From: Onchidella celtica
Lineage: Eukaryota; Mollusca; Gastropoda; Systellommatophora; Onchidiidae
Direction of reading: 5' to 3'
Length of the DNA stretch: 64,000 nucleotides
Assembly (NCBI GenBank): GCA_963931925.1
Contig: OZ007567.1
Location: 86,410,601-86,474,600, forward strand
The notes under the pieces: model-generated
What the model was told of the DNA's origin: nothing
Seen by the model: the letters and a program-made list of their open reading frames with translations, nothing else
Database searches by the model: none
Position numbers and translations under genes: made by a program
Shown: positions 38,101 through 46,637 of the stretch, piece after piece
Position numbering within the stretch: the stretch's first letter is position 1
Layout: each line of letters starts with the position of its first letter

Positions 38101-41100
38101 CTTAGTTAGTCTTGTCGTCTCGCCCACTCTTTTGTGGCCGGCGGCCTCACCTCTCTCTCTTGAATCGGTCTTATTCTTAACTAATAATAATTTAGTCAAA
38201 ACTAAGTATAACACCGGGAACTACATTCCGCATGAATAAACAAACAGGAAAGAAAACTATCCTCTAGATCTAGATTAAGACTAGGCAACTAGAAAAAAAA
38301 ATAATTCAACGGTGTCCATAAACTTCAACTAAACAAAGGAAGTAGAATATCAGGATTGCCAGGTACGTTTTATGCTTGGGAGCCAGATCCATTACGCTAG
38401 GGAGCCAGGAAAGAGCCAGAGTTTGTTTTTCATTTTTTTTTTTACAATTCTTCTTTTTCGTACACCTTTAGACAGCTACCCCTGTCAGTCTAAAGTCTAA
38501 CGAATAATGCAGTGTCCCGCAGATCCCTAAGTGCCGTACAGTTTCGTGTGTGCCTGGGTGGGTGTGGGCCATATTTCACTTCTGATTGATTGGTGTTCGG
38601 GATAGGCATTAAGCAGATGTTCTACTGTTTAATCTACCCATTAAATTCAAGAAAATACTACTGAAAGAGCTAGAAAGAGACACTAGAAACGTTCGTAGTC
38701 TATGAATATTGATAGAAAGCCAGAAAAAGAGCCAGAGCCAGAAAACGAAATTTCGGAGCCAGCTATGTTCCAGAGAGCCAGATTTCTGGATTCTGGCACC
38801 CAAAGAGCCAAACCTGGCAACCCTGGAGTAGATCCTGCTACGGTCGGGTGTTGATGAGGAACCGGGTAACAGTTACTAGTATAAGTAACGGGGACTCGGG
38901 TATCAATTAATTCCACTGTTGGCTTTATTAGCTACAGCTAGTAACCGCTCAGCACCCGCGGTAATATAAGTAAATAATACCCGTTCACGACGAGTAGTAC
39001 AAACATGTTATTCAAGTGTGACCGCACGCGTCGACGACAATATCCGCAAATCGCCGAATATCGTAAATCTTGTACGTTTTATATTGTGAACTTTGCGGAT
39101 CGAGAGGAATTTTGCGAAACTTGCTGAAATTTCGCGATTTGCGGATGTCTGGAAGCACTGATTATTTAAGTGTGAAACAGTACACACTGACTTTTGATTT
39201 TGGTCATTTTTTTGAAACTGAGCTGCATCAAGCTGCATAATACATTTACTTGACTTCTAAAGCGAATGTTCTAGATTTTCAATGTACATGTATAATCCGG
39301 TATTTGAGAAAAATATACACACTGACATTCACCTACCTTTTTGTCAATGTTCCTCCGAGCATCACCTGTCATTTGAGTTTCCACTGTTGTGATTGGTTCT
39401 CTGATGTCCGATATGGCTTCAGCAATATAACTGATAAAATCATCTGTGTCAGTGTATACATGTTTCAGACATCGTACAATGTGAGATATCAGAGATGGTC
39501 CAATGCTGTCTGAAATGAGCAAATGGTGCAGCAATTTCTGCGTAGTTTTCCTGCAGGGATTAGAATGATATTAAGTTTAAGGTGAGATTTATTTAAGAAT
39601 TTATATCTGAAATGAAATTTACTGCACACCCGATTCAGACAGGTGAGTTTTTTGCAAACAAATACAAAAATATGAACATAAACTTACCAGGTATCGTTTT
39701 AGAGGAAATTAAAAATAACTGCATTAGAGTATTATTTTTTTCATTTTCAGAAAAATTTGAGCAAACATTAATTGCCTGAACATCATGTAAAACCTACTAT
39801 CTGTTAACAATCATTAACTGCAGATCCCACTTTTTTATTTTAGAAACAATTTATTGAGGAAAAAATAAAATCACAATTTCCCCAGATGAAACTTGCCTGC
39901 TGGCTTGATCTGATAAATCCATGACTGAAAGCATCTGCAGAAGCTGTTGTAGAACAAACTCCAAATCCAGCATTTTGTCCACATCTGAGCAGTCTGAAAG
40001 CTGTTTGGCAAAACTGAAATTGAAAAAAAAAGAAGGAAATCTTAGATGCACAGCAGCTTACCTTGGGCTAGACACAAAACATATTTGACATTTCCGAAAT
40101 TCAAAGAGGAGCTAGGACCTAGAAATCACATGAAGATACAATTTACTTTATTGTTTAATGATTTTTAGCCCTATCTAATACATTATTTTGTGATGGCTAT
40201 GCATTTTCTTAAACTATTTGTTTTCCTTTCACCCTTGAAATATAGTGTGCATACAACTATTTTAAGTGATTCTTTCAAGAAAATGATAAAATTTACCATG
40301 TACAATATTAATTTCCAAAACAAGTTCTCAGTTCTCTGCTGATATAATAAATAACTGCACCATGAAAGTTATTCACAAAAGCAAGTAGCTCAGCTTATGT
40401 GTAAATATTAATAAATCCTACCTTGCAACATAGGAGCAGAATTCAACACAGTTGGGCCGCACCCGATCCAGTTGCTCTTCAAACTCATGTCCTTCTCCAA
40501 ATATAAACTGTACAAGTGTTCGCCAGTAAAAAGCACTCTCACAAGTGAGTTTGTCGACATCTATCATGGTCCTAGTAATAATGAAAATACATACAATGAT
40601 GTGTTACATTGTAAAAGATTCTGAGAAAGACTGATGAATTAAAAGAGGTGCAGCATGGCCTTCTGAATACTTACACAATGGCAAGTCAACTGCAGTTCAT
40701 CCTGCCACTTATGCCTGACTAAACAAATAATATAAACAAGTACTTTTGTCCAGACAAAGTTTAAATTACTGTCACCCTTTTACAAACTAGCAGGTATATG
40801 TATGCTTGCTGTGGTGTGAATATTCTAGAACTAATTATCATACTATAATGATTTCCAGATTCTGAAAAAAAAATTCTTTTTTCAAACTTCCCCTCCTTTA
40901 TGTCACAACTTTCATTGTGATTATAACAATAAGTGTACACTGTGAATTTGATTAAACTAAAGCTATGAAGGGTGATTTGAGAATTTTGGAATTTTTACTT
41001 TTCATTGATGATGTCGAATTTCTCCACCAGGTCCAAAATCCCAGAAGTCTTGAAGAGGTTGTTCAGTGTTTTCTCACAAATCTTCACAGAGCCTTCAACA

Positions 41101-44100
41101 TCAAGTCTGGCAAGAAGATCCAATGCACTGCCCTCACAAAAGCGAAGCCAGGCTTGCAGAAGTTTGCCTGAACAAGCATTTCTCACCATTTCTGTGATAG
41201 CGCAATGAAGAAAAATCAAATGGATGATAATATTCTTATTAACAGAGTAGAATTCAATTAAAAGTGGCGCTTTTACCAATCGTGCATTGCTGCAATGTCA
41301 GTAAAAAATTGAGACCAGGCTTAGACTTCTACTACAAATTTGATGTTATTAATTAATAATCAATAATTGAGAAGATACCAATCATGTTATCAACCAGCTA
41401 TCAAACTGATTAAATCGTTACATAATGACAATACATTTTTATGCAAGCCTAAGCTAATATTAAAAGGTTCAACAAGATCCTATTAACCCTTAAGGTGCTG
41501 CTAGCTTTTGACCCCAGTCGAAAGGTAGAAATGCGATTCTCTTTGCAACCTTTGACAAGAGTCGAATTCATTATAGTACAAACTGTCGGTGCGATTAGAA
41601 ACATGTACGTAGCCATGGTCGTTTATTGAGTGATGCCCCTTGACTCAAGATGGCTTCTGCTCCTTGTGAGAAAGTTTTGACGGCCAAGGAGTGAAAATCG
41701 TGTTGTTTGTTGAACTTTTTGTCTTTGTTTACATTCTAAGCATGGATTCAGATGAGGAGGATTCTGTACCCGGTCATGACAGTGACTCAGGTGAAGATAG
41801 GGACCCAGATAGTGATGATTCCTCGTCGTTATCACTCAGATCACTGGAATAGGCCTGGGGACTCCGATGATAGTCATGATTCTAATGAACCGGGCCTGTT
41901 GGGGTGATGTTGGGGGGGGGGGGGGGGGGGGGGCGCCACAAGGTCTAGTAAGAAGGGGGTGTGGCCGAGGCACAGATGGGGGTGAACAAGAGGGGATAGG
42001 GACAGTTCTGGCTGATGAAGAGACTGGGAATCCCTGGCCCTACTATGTAGACCATTCTGTAGCCCTTTCATATATGCATGCATCCTGAAATTTTCATTAC
42101 TGTACTGTGTAAACTTTTTGCATTAGAGCTTTTTTTCATAAGTAGCCTTGTTCACGCAAATTTTTCTGTAGACCCTCAGCAACTAAGGCTATACTTAGTG
42201 AAATAGGCCTCAGCACCTTAAGGGTTAAAGTGTTTCTGCAATCAACATGGACAACTCACATTTTACACGCTGCAACAGAGGACTAAAGGAAGGTTTATGG
42301 ATAAACAGCAATACAGCACTAGATCACCAATACAAAATGCACCAAATGGAAATTATGTTACCTGATCTATCATTCAGTCCATCCTGCAATAGTTGTATTC
42401 TTTGTTCAATGCTAAGTGCTCTAAGAGGCACTTTCTCAGCAATAACAGTATAGGCAGTTCGTCTCACACTGTCTTTCACATCATGTGTACGCTCCAGAAT
42501 TGCAGGCAAGGATAATGTGGACGGAGCAATGCAGGTCAGAATGATGCGTCTCACCTCAACATTAGGATCTCTTGTCATCAGAATGGTGTATGCTGTAGAC
42601 AAACAATTAACACTCTCTTCGTCACTGGACAATAACACACATTAAAAAAGTGAAGATGATCTGATGAGGTGCCAGCAGTTTTAGCTGCAACATAATGAAT
42701 GGCATGTAAAGAATGTACATCGTAATTTTACCTTTCGTGATGGGGCAGGACTCATCAGAAGGATCTTGTAGTCTTGTCAATGCAAGAACAGCATGAACTC
42801 TGACAAGGGGACATTTGTCACGCAGTCGTTCCACCATGCACCGATAGATACGATCATACAGGGTATCATCAATTTTTGCTCCTTCGCCGAGATTCTGTAG
42901 CAGATGGGTGATTAGCTGACAGATGCGAAATCTGATGGCTTTCTCTTTTGCACTGTTTACCTACAAAATTGATACAGATGATGTTCATATAAGGTGTTAT
43001 GAATTCTGAAACAACAGACACGTAAGTTATTGAAAACAATGCAGTATTGAACTTTGATTTTGGTAAAGCTACGTAAACAAAGAGCAAACTACAGTTGCAA
43101 AATTTAAATGACATAAAGAATTCCTTTGCTGGCATTGTACTACTGCTATGAGAGTAAACATATTTCATATTACTTGCCAATACTGCTTTATTTCTGCAGC
43201 AGGATGAAGTGAAGTACTATATGAGTAAAGCCCTGGTAAAATATTCTAAAGATTTAAGTTCTAATCTCTAAGACTCTGTTATCTTGTTCCAGTAAGTGCT
43301 CTTAAGGGAAGATTTTTAAATTAAAGTGGAATGAAATCTTAATGATTATCAGCTTCAGCTATGAGAAATATGACTTAACAGAAGAATCTTTCAAAGCAAT
43401 TGAAGAAGGCTATTTCTCTTATTAATTAAACATTATCATGCATAGGCAACACTTCTGTGCATTAAACAGCTTGGAAAACTGTTCTGCATTATAGGGCTGG
43501 TTTCTTTTGAACCTGGAAGGAGGTATCACATAAAGCCTCTCAATTATTGTGTCAACACCTGATGCTACTTGTACGATTTTCTAAATTTTTATGACTCTTT
43601 TGGCACAGTACTCAAATAAGAATTGAAGTGCTCGAAATTAAAAAATAAATAAATAAAATTCAAATAGGCTCCTTATTTGAGACATAAATGTAAGTGTTTT
43701 TTTTAAAGAATCATATCAGAGACGAAATAATTTTTAAAATACCACAGCATACAATGCAAATGCGCCAAATAGTGATGTAAACTGAAAGAAAACAAATTGT
43801 TAATTAAAGAGCTCTGCTGGTTAAGTAATATGAGATGATAAAGTGTTAAAAGACAATTACATCAAGCAAAAATTCAAACAGTCGTAGTAGTAATGGGTGC
43901 ATGTCCTCTTCATCCTCCTCTTCATCTTGTTCTCCATGTTCCTCTGTGACATCTGTTTTTTTCTTCTTAGCGGTTTTAGCATCCTTTGAAGCAAGATCAG
44001 TCACAGCCTTAGAAATAAACTCGATAGTTTTTTCAACAGCTGGTTCTCTTGCATACACAATAAGTGGATGTTTGATCAGTCTCAGAAATACAGGCCAAAA

Positions 44101-44567
44101 TTCTTCAACTATTGTCTGTGGAGGAAAACATAAACTAATGAGAGGTATGTTGATTTTTATTTGTGGTACCAAAGATGTTGGCTTGCCTTTGAGAAAGCTG
44201 ACATTGAACATGTTTGAGAATATGAAAATACCAAGGACCAATACATGGCTGCATGATAGCTCTTGTAACTTGCTTTTTAATTTTTGTCCACACACAAAAA
44301 AAGGGTAAAATTACTAATTGGACCACAGTGCCAAATTGCCAATCTAGGTGAATACAATATATATCCAGAACTGATTAGCTGCTGATGTTCAAGAATCATC
44401 TCCAAAGTTTTATTTGGGGAAGATGAAGTAACAGTCAAATAGTAACTCTTTAAGAATAAAACCGTACATACCGAGTGATAAATTTTATGAAAAGCCTTGA
44501 TGAGTTGGTGTTGATTCTGAGAATCCTGGCATTCGATGAAAACATTCTTCAATGATTCAGACTGCAT
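18279..44567 (-). CDS. NCAPG: Condensin complex subunit 3 (CAP-G), complete 19-exon gene
   Basis: Non-SMC HEAT-repeat subunit of condensin I. With NCAPH it binds DNA and loads or locks the SMC2-SMC4 ring for mitotic chromosome compaction. Coding exons, high to low coordinates: 44567-44472, 44115-43861, 42960-42732, 42592-42362, 41191-40999, 40571-40422, 40013-39897, 39550-39337, 37271-37095, 36908-36801, 36421-36302, 35824-35519, 34909-34728, 34347-34173, 26200-26030, 23185-22954, 22135-22039, 18785-18624, 18318-18279. All junctions have AG acceptors and GT donors except one GC donor (39896). The exons sum to 3,255 nt, an exact multiple of three, giving about 1,084 residues against about 1,015 in human. 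Recognisable blocks are REPAVEKTIEF, VRVHAVLALTRLQDPSDE, NPVLVEDDE-like LLLWYNPLVEDDE, EEAFLPTLKTL and LAVKLCNEIL. The weakest junction is exon 16 to 17, where a GTGGGG donor at 22953 is needed to keep frame. Eight or more transposons sit in the introns. Confidence 0.95.
18905..20016. mobile_element. piggyBac-type TTAA element with triplicated 3' end motif
   Basis: TTAA target duplications (18901-18904, 20017-20020) enclose 1,112 bp. Its ends, CCCTCGTCCCGCG and CGCAGGACTAGGG, are inverted repeats with 11 of 13 bases matching and the CCC start usual for piggyBac. No transposase coding is visible. TGGCCTCCCG recurs at 19909, 19953 and 19996, spaced 44 and 43 bp, with an inverted GGGGAGGCCA at 19978. 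The first copy is followed by GCAGGACCCGCGGTTAA, a degenerate copy of the true right end. It sits in the NCAPG intron between exons 17 and 18. Confidence 0.7.
20302..22015. mobile_element. Unclassified TIR element with eight internal TTCCGTACATGA motifs
   Basis: Perfect 22-bp inverted repeats lie at 20302-20323 and 21994-22015, beginning GGTCAGTTGCCAAAAGGTGC. They enclose about 1.7 kb with no recognisable coding sequence and no clear target duplication. Inside, the 12-mer TTCCGTACATGA occurs directly at 20486, 21009 and 21238, with variants at 20833, 21208 and 21407, and inverted at 20659 and 21612. The right end lies 23 bp inside the intron from the NCAPG exon 17 boundary. I do not recognise the superfamily. 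Confidence 0.7.
23952..25981. mobile_element. Unclassified 2-kb TIR element with ATGTCC-type subterminal repeats
   Basis: Inverted ends of about 35 bp (left GAAGGCCACAGGGGAAAAAA then CCGGACATGTCAC; right end is its near-complement, finishing CTGTGGCCTTC) are flanked by AAAT (23948-23951, 25982-25985). A unit like GAAAAACCGGAYATGTCCAC recurs at 23965, 24061, 24115 and 24145 at the left, and at 25741 near the right end. No transposase coding is apparent. It contains a near-perfect hairpin at 25379-25469 and lies in the NCAPG intron between exons 15 and 16, ending 48 bp from exon 15. Superfamily unknown; a 4-bp duplication would fit several rarer groups. Confidence 0.7.
25379..25469. repeat. Near-perfect 42-bp inverted repeat (hairpin) with 7-nt loop
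   Basis: The left arm 25379-25420 (AACTTGCTTTAGGAGCAGAA...) and right arm 25428-25469 are complementary at 41 of 42 positions around the loop ACAATAC. It lies inside the 2-kb TIR element, off its centre. It could be a second, very young foldback insertion, a replication-slippage inversion, or a hairpin transcribed within the NCAPG intron. Confidence 0.9.
26030..26200 (-). CDS. NCAPG: NCAPG coding exon 15, squeezed between two transposons
   Basis: 57 codons in phase 0: ENPCHDSLAVKLCNEILSHP through LLKDLLKMSEEMAT, matching the human HDNLAMKICNEILTSP region. The acceptor is TCTCTTCAG at 26201-26202 and the donor ACG|GTATTT at 26028-26029. The exon is flanked very closely. A TIR element ends 48 bp below its 3' end (25981), and a LINE insertion with its target-site duplication begins 80 bp upstream of its 5' end (26280). 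The splice signals themselves lie outside both elements. Confidence 0.92.
26280..29766 (+). mobile_element. RTE/BovB-like LINE with exact 12-bp target duplication
   Basis: ACTGGTCATAAG at 26280-26291 and again at 29755-29766 brackets a 3,463-bp element (26292-29754). The plus-strand coding starts near 26505. It has an apurinic-type endonuclease (INIGTWNVRTM, VYAPTSA, MGDFNAKVGEG, CDIDHILV), then a reverse transcriptase (FIDYSKAFDSV, GVRQGCILSPHLFN, LRYADDTALM) and a C-terminal YGCEAWTLKKAD region. The order and wording match RTE-BovB elements. The reading frame is broken by TAG at 27783-27785, a frame change near 28440 and TGA at 29206-29208, so this copy is dead. It has a very short 3' UTR ending in GACAGGTGACAGGTGAGGTG, a repeat-like tail. 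It is antisense to NCAPG, with the insertion starting 80 bp from exon 15. Confidence 0.88.
26505..29715 (+). pseudogene. Degraded endonuclease-reverse transcriptase ORF of the BovB-like LINE
   Basis: Segments 26505-27785 (426 codons; endonuclease), 27837-28448 (same frame; linker and start of reverse transcriptase, PLLEEVQAAIKQIKNGKSPG), 28369-29208 (next frame; reverse transcriptase core with RYADD) and 29209-29715 (same frame; C-terminus ending WRRFCRDINCSS). Two stops and one frame change over about 3.2 kb indicate an old but not ancient copy. It is not a host gene. Confidence 0.85.
29972..30096. repeat. 63-bp tandem duplication in the LINE leader
   Basis: Two copies of a unit beginning CCGCACTGCCTTGTGTGTGA start at 29972 and 30035, diverged in their second halves. 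Duplicated leader units are known in some LINE 5' UTRs, where they may be promoter monomers; that role here is inference. Confidence 0.8.
30695..33838 (+). CDS. LINE endonuclease-reverse transcriptase polyprotein, uninterrupted
   Basis: Counting from Met 30695 (1,047 residues): AP-type endonuclease with QETRL (38-42), VYAPT (109-113), GDFNARVG (145-152) and DTDHALV (239-245). Reverse transcriptase follows with FIDLTKAFDTV (D616), GVKQGCVLAPTLFG and the catalytic FADD (735-738), then YSCKTWTTYTRHEKRLNSFH and RRLRWIGHVKRMDD. A terminal C2HC finger is C1022-x2-C1025-x12-H1038-x3-C1042. The endonuclease motif ISTWNVRT lies upstream of this Met, in a frame open back to 30608 (stop TAG 30605-30607) with no ATG. 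The true start is therefore lost, non-AUG or supplied otherwise. No internal stop or frameshift suggests recent insertion. Confidence 0.85.
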   Translation: MCPGLDQNIDMTKNDSLRKTAIIDKELLRLKVDIAALQETRLADTGTLKEQHYTFFWKGLDSNQPRRHGVGFAINNRLLSSINTPTGKSERLISLRLRTKTGHTNIICVYAPTLMSSADDKDQFYNMLNEMYATIPKNESVVLLGDFNARVGADHQSWPVCLGHHGVGKINENGQRLLEFCSQNDLCITNTFFKLNDSKKVTWQHPRSGHWHQLDLIITRRKDLNTVKSTSSFHSADCDTDHALVISKMHTKPMRIFRSITKRQPKLNITKAKQEDCKNAFTREFSNIPVNDMESPSVDETWNTIKTNIYNSASTAYGTKPSFRHDWVGENSTTLLPLLEEKRKMMLEYKKDRSQSNKDKFKHIKAKVQSETRKCANEYWTNLCSEIQSASDAGDSRNMYEKIKVALGPTISKSAPIKTENGQELTDKKEQLERWVEHYSKLYANEKPANQGLEEAVPKLPEMTDLDVEPTMKELSEAIQDMKNGKACGEDNIPAEVLKENLETLLPHLYHLLIVCWKTGTIPSDMKNAKIVTLYKNKGDKGDCNNYRGISLMSITGKAFAKIILKRLHRLAERILPESQCGFRAERSTADMIFTVRQLQEKCREQGKPLYMAFIDLTKAFDTVSRPSLYIVLKSIGCPPQLLKLIISFHDDMSACVQFDGNISGKFAVKTGVKQGCVLAPTLFGIYFAALLQFAFQDSTDGIFIRTRSDGSLFNLARLKAKTKTREIMLRELLFADDAAVVAQNNEQLQNMMDLLSNACDLFSLTISVKKTEAIGQGTLSPPDISLNGNKINSVEKFTYLGSTVTASLSLDEELNARIGKAAITFGRLSQRAWNNKKLTLKTKILIYQACVISTLLYSCKTWTTYTRHEKRLNSFHLRCLRKIMDIRWQDKITNSEVLKRAKLTSIQATLRTRRLRWIGHVKRMDDSRIPKQILYGELKEGKRQRGRPKLRFKDIYRTPLKDFGIDEKSWENVAEDRTTWKGAVRKGAAKFEKNQREIREEKRQKRKEKTNEVTNEGEYMCSLCDRRCKSHIGRISHERSCSRHLS
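34173..36421 (-). CDS. NCAPG: NCAPG coding exons 11-14: Cnd3-type C-terminal HEAT block (about residues 591-851)
   Basis: Exon 11 (36421-36302) encodes ILPGMVNEEAEVRNVAVKAI, a HEAT repeat. Exon 12 (35824-35519, 102 codons) starts MDTHLVKATALKSVFDLIHV and continues into a long Ser/Asp/Glu-rich acidic insert before ASKVIAILSALLDSE. Exon 13 (34909-34728) carries AAEGIAKLLLSGRLVSSKLL and LLLWYNPLVEDDETLLQCLG. Exon 14 (34347-34173) carries ELVEEAFLPTLKTLLHAPST and INEVNVANFLVELTDAQHL. This block corresponds to the nuclear condensin complex subunit 3 C-terminal domain. It is followed by the nearly 8-kb LINE-filled intron. Confidence 0.93.
35229..35355. repeat. Imperfect tandem duplication in NCAPG intron
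   Basis: Two units of about 60 bp share AAACCACTTTGAAAGCTGAC and a TTTGTATT-TTAGCTAGA ending, in the intron between exons 12 and 13. Confidence 0.8.
36801..40571 (-). CDS. NCAPG: NCAPG coding exons 6-10: middle region (about residues 335-590)
   Basis: Exon 6 (40571-40422) encodes DVDKLTCESAFYWRTLVQFI, matching the human ETLTPEIALYW segment. Exon 7 (40013-39897) ends at a GC donor, CAG|GCAAGT. Exon 8 (39550-39337) carries SLISHIVRCLKHVYTDTDDF and ISDIREPITTVETQ. Exon 9 (37271-37095, 59 codons in phase 0) is a charged helix (RVKLHQLREELSESIEKQDF), equivalent to the coiled insert before the C-terminal HEAT block. Exon 10 (36908-36801) encodes NDPLTVLKCLTIVCELLTTV. Two hAT-like elements, one inside the other, lie in the intron between exons 8 and 9. 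Confidence 0.92.
37504..39160. mobile_element. hAT-like element interrupted by a second hAT-like element
   Basis: The inverted ends CAGTGCTTCCAG at 37504 and CTGGAAGCACTG ending at 39160 are typical of hAT. Near the right end are several CGCAAATCG / CGAAATTTCG-like subterminal motifs. The flanks are AT-rich (ATTATT on both sides), so an 8-bp duplication cannot be read with confidence. No transposase segment is recognised. A separate CAGG..CCTG element lies within it at 38351-38825. Located in the NCAPG intron between exons 8 and 9. Confidence 0.6.
38351..38825. mobile_element. 475-bp hAT-type MITE with GAGCCAG subterminal repeats
   Basis: The ends CAGGATTGCCAGGT and, inverted, ACCTGGCAACCCTG are a classic hAT terminal repeat (CAGGGTTGCCA). 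GAGCCAG or GAGCCAA recurs at least seven times near the two ends. No coding sequence. It is inserted into the older element 37504-39160. Confidence 0.7.
40999..44567 (-). CDS. NCAPG: NCAPG coding exons 1-5: N-terminal HEAT repeats (about residues 1-335)
   Basis: Exon 1 (32 codons) begins MQSESLKNVFIECQDSQNQH and ends in phase 0 at CACTCG|GTATGT. Exon 2 carries HPLIVYAREPAVEKTIEF followed by a lysine run and an acidic stretch (EEHGEQDEEEDEEDMHP). The acidic stretch occupies the place of the acidic loop in vertebrate CAP-G. Exon 3 encodes AIRFRICQLITHLLQNLG and VHAVLALTRLQDPSDESCP, exon 4 encodes VRRIILTCIAPSTLSLPAIL and SIEQRIQLLQDGLNDRS, and exon 5 encodes LLQAWLRFCEGSALDLLARL. These are the most conserved CAP-G HEAT repeats. 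A piggyBac-type element occupies most of the intron between exons 4 and 5. Confidence 0.93.
41487..42224 (+). mobile_element. piggyBac deletion derivative with perfect 14-bp TIRs
   Basis: TTAA (41483-41486, 42225-42228) flanks perfect inverted ends CCCTTAAGGTGCTG / CAGCACCTTAAGGG. Inside, 41742-41852 encodes MDSDEEDSVPGHDSDSGEDR and a further Asp/Ser-rich run, then stops. Such an acidic, Ser/Asp-rich N-terminus is common in piggyBac transposases. A G homopolymer follows (41914-41932), then ADEETGNPWPYYVDHSVALS in another frame; no DDD catalytic core remains. 738 bp in total, in the NCAPG intron between exons 4 and 5. Intact ends suggest it could have been mobilised in trans. Confidence 0.82.
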
Positions 44568-44614
44568 TGTGGCTTGCAGATCACTTATTCAGCCTCTGTC
44601 ACTACTCTTACTGT
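44568..44614 (-). promoter_or_regulatory. NCAPG 5' UTR segment behind a strong splice acceptor
   Basis: Immediately upstream of the ATG the minus strand reads a short leader preceded by a pyrimidine-rich acceptor (CTTGTTTCAG at 44615-44616). The 5' UTR is therefore probably split, and the transcription start lies further upstream. A donor-like AAAG|GTAAAT at 45604 is available, but it falls inside the solo LTR at 45540-46633. The true first exon is unresolved. Confidence 0.4.
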
Positions 44615-45539
44615 CTGAAACAAGAGGAAAACAAGATTGAACACTTTAAAACTTTCTCTATCTTTCAATAAACTTCGCCCTTAAATACAGGCAATCCTGA
44701 GGTATTAGAAAAAAAAGTTGAAACACCCCTACCAGGTATCAACTGGTGAAATATAAAAAAAGCCACAGCAAGGCTTGAAGCAAAGTTAAAATATGGCAAA
44801 AAGAACTACAACTATTTTTCTTTTTATTGCTATTTGACTGGTGTCAAGACCCAAAGAAACATTTTCTGCAGAACCTGAATTGTCATATAATGTCATACAG
44901 TAAAACCATCGAGGTCATTCAAAGGAGATAATGTGGAAAGCTAACAAGGTATTGCAGCTAAGAAAAGATGCTGAAAACAATCTAGCCAGAAGCTGTTTCA
45001 AAATAAAAAGTTAAATGCGAGGCCTAACGTTTCGACATTATATTAAAATCTATCAAATGGAGGATTTCAAAAATCTATCAGCTGACAAGATTTTTCCTGG
45101 AAGAATTACTGAATCCAGTTAACCCAAGAAAACAAACCATGGCAGGACTCGCATAACTTGCATTCTAAAAACGATTCGTTTCAAGTTGTGTGTCACGTTT
45201 ATTGCTAACCCATGCATTAACTACAAATATTCTTACTACAATCTTAGCTTACTTGCTCCTGAAGTTGCCCCCTTCCCCAATGAAATAACTGGATTCAGTA
45301 ATCCTCCCCTCTTCCCTAAACCAGTATACATAGTAATCATCTGAATTACATTCAACAGGATCAAATAGCAATTTTAGCATGCAAGTGCTGAACAATAATA
45401 CTACTAACAAAGTGCTTATTCCTTTGTCTGCGAATAACATCCCGATCTTATTCACAGATGGGGGTTTCTTGGTGTCTACTATGGAAAAGTTCCTCCAGAC
45501 TACCGTGGTCTGCCATGGCGCAATGCCTAGTGACTGCGG

Positions 45540-46633
45540 TGTCACGATCACATGCGTGAAGATGATCACGACCACGTGTCTGATGAGTACCTAACTTATT
45601 TACCTTTCAAACCCAGCTAACAAGCCAAGCAAGCAGACCAGCGATCAACGGACACATGGAGTGAGATTTAAATTAAACGATATTTAATTATAAATGCATG
45701 ACAAAACTTATTTCAAAACATTCAACTCATGATAATCACATACATAATCACAAAAACAGATATTTCAAATTTACTCTTGGGGATCATGGCTATTCTCTAT
45801 TCCCCGTTTCACATCTAGATCTAATCCCTCTGTCCATAAACTTAACTACGTATACTTAATAGTCTCTGTCAACAGCTGCCCTCCTCGTTGATGCAGTTTC
45901 ACGTCTCCAGAGTTCACACGATCCTTTCTAGATCTCTAACTTCGACAATAAAAGGGGAAACAGACGCCCCTGGCTTCACACAAATAAGAACACACAGTTC
46001 ACACCCGCCATCGTAGATTACTTGCTCCTTGAGGGGTTCTCATCATCCCGTCCTCAGGACTCTTCAAATTGCAAACACACAGCACACCCACGGTTCACAC
46101 CCGCCATCGTAACTCACGAGCTCCTGAAGGGTTCCCATCCTATCATCAGGACTTCTCAACTTCTGGTCCCCATGGCACGACCTCCCACTTGTCGCCTGGA
46201 CCGATAAATTCTTCTTATTGGGAAATACATGTGAACATCATGGATCCCTCACACACCTAACACTTCTGGTCCCCACTGGCACGACCTTCCACTTGTCGCC
46301 CGGACCGATAAATTCTGCGTCTTCCTTTAGGAATGAATAACTTGGGAACCTCGTGTGTCGAGCTTCTCCTCTACTTATACTCCCGAGGTCTTTGCACACG
46401 CGACTAGTTTAAAGCGAGTCGTGTGTATCTATTCACGCTCGTCAACAATGTTAAAAACCGTGTTTTCCCATGCTAAGCTCACCCCCCTAGACTCGTGGCG
46501 CACAAGGCCACCGACCTTCCTCGTGATAGTAATCTTTCATGCTAGTCAACAACTTAAAAACTCCCCTTCTCCCCTACTAAGTTTACCCCCTCTATACTCG
46601 TGGCGTACAAGGTCATCAACCTTAATCGTGACA
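45540..46633. mobile_element. Second solo LTR, about 1 kb upstream of the NCAPG start codon
   Basis: The block begins TGTCACGATC and ends AATCGTGACA; the nine-base ends TGTCACGAT/ATCGTGACA are perfect inverted repeats. GCGG flanks both sides (45536-45539, 46634-46637). The length, 1,094 bp, and the TGTCAC end are like the LTR at 7156-8341. Inside are imperfect tandem duplications (CACCCGCCATCGTA near 46005 and 46099; CACTTGTCGCCTGGACCGAT near 46184 and 46293; a 105-bp pair at about 46440-46640). No internal region is present. Ty3/gypsy-like by its ends only; orientation uncertain (AATAAA on plus at 45947). Confidence 0.6.
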
Positions 46634-46637
46634 GCGG

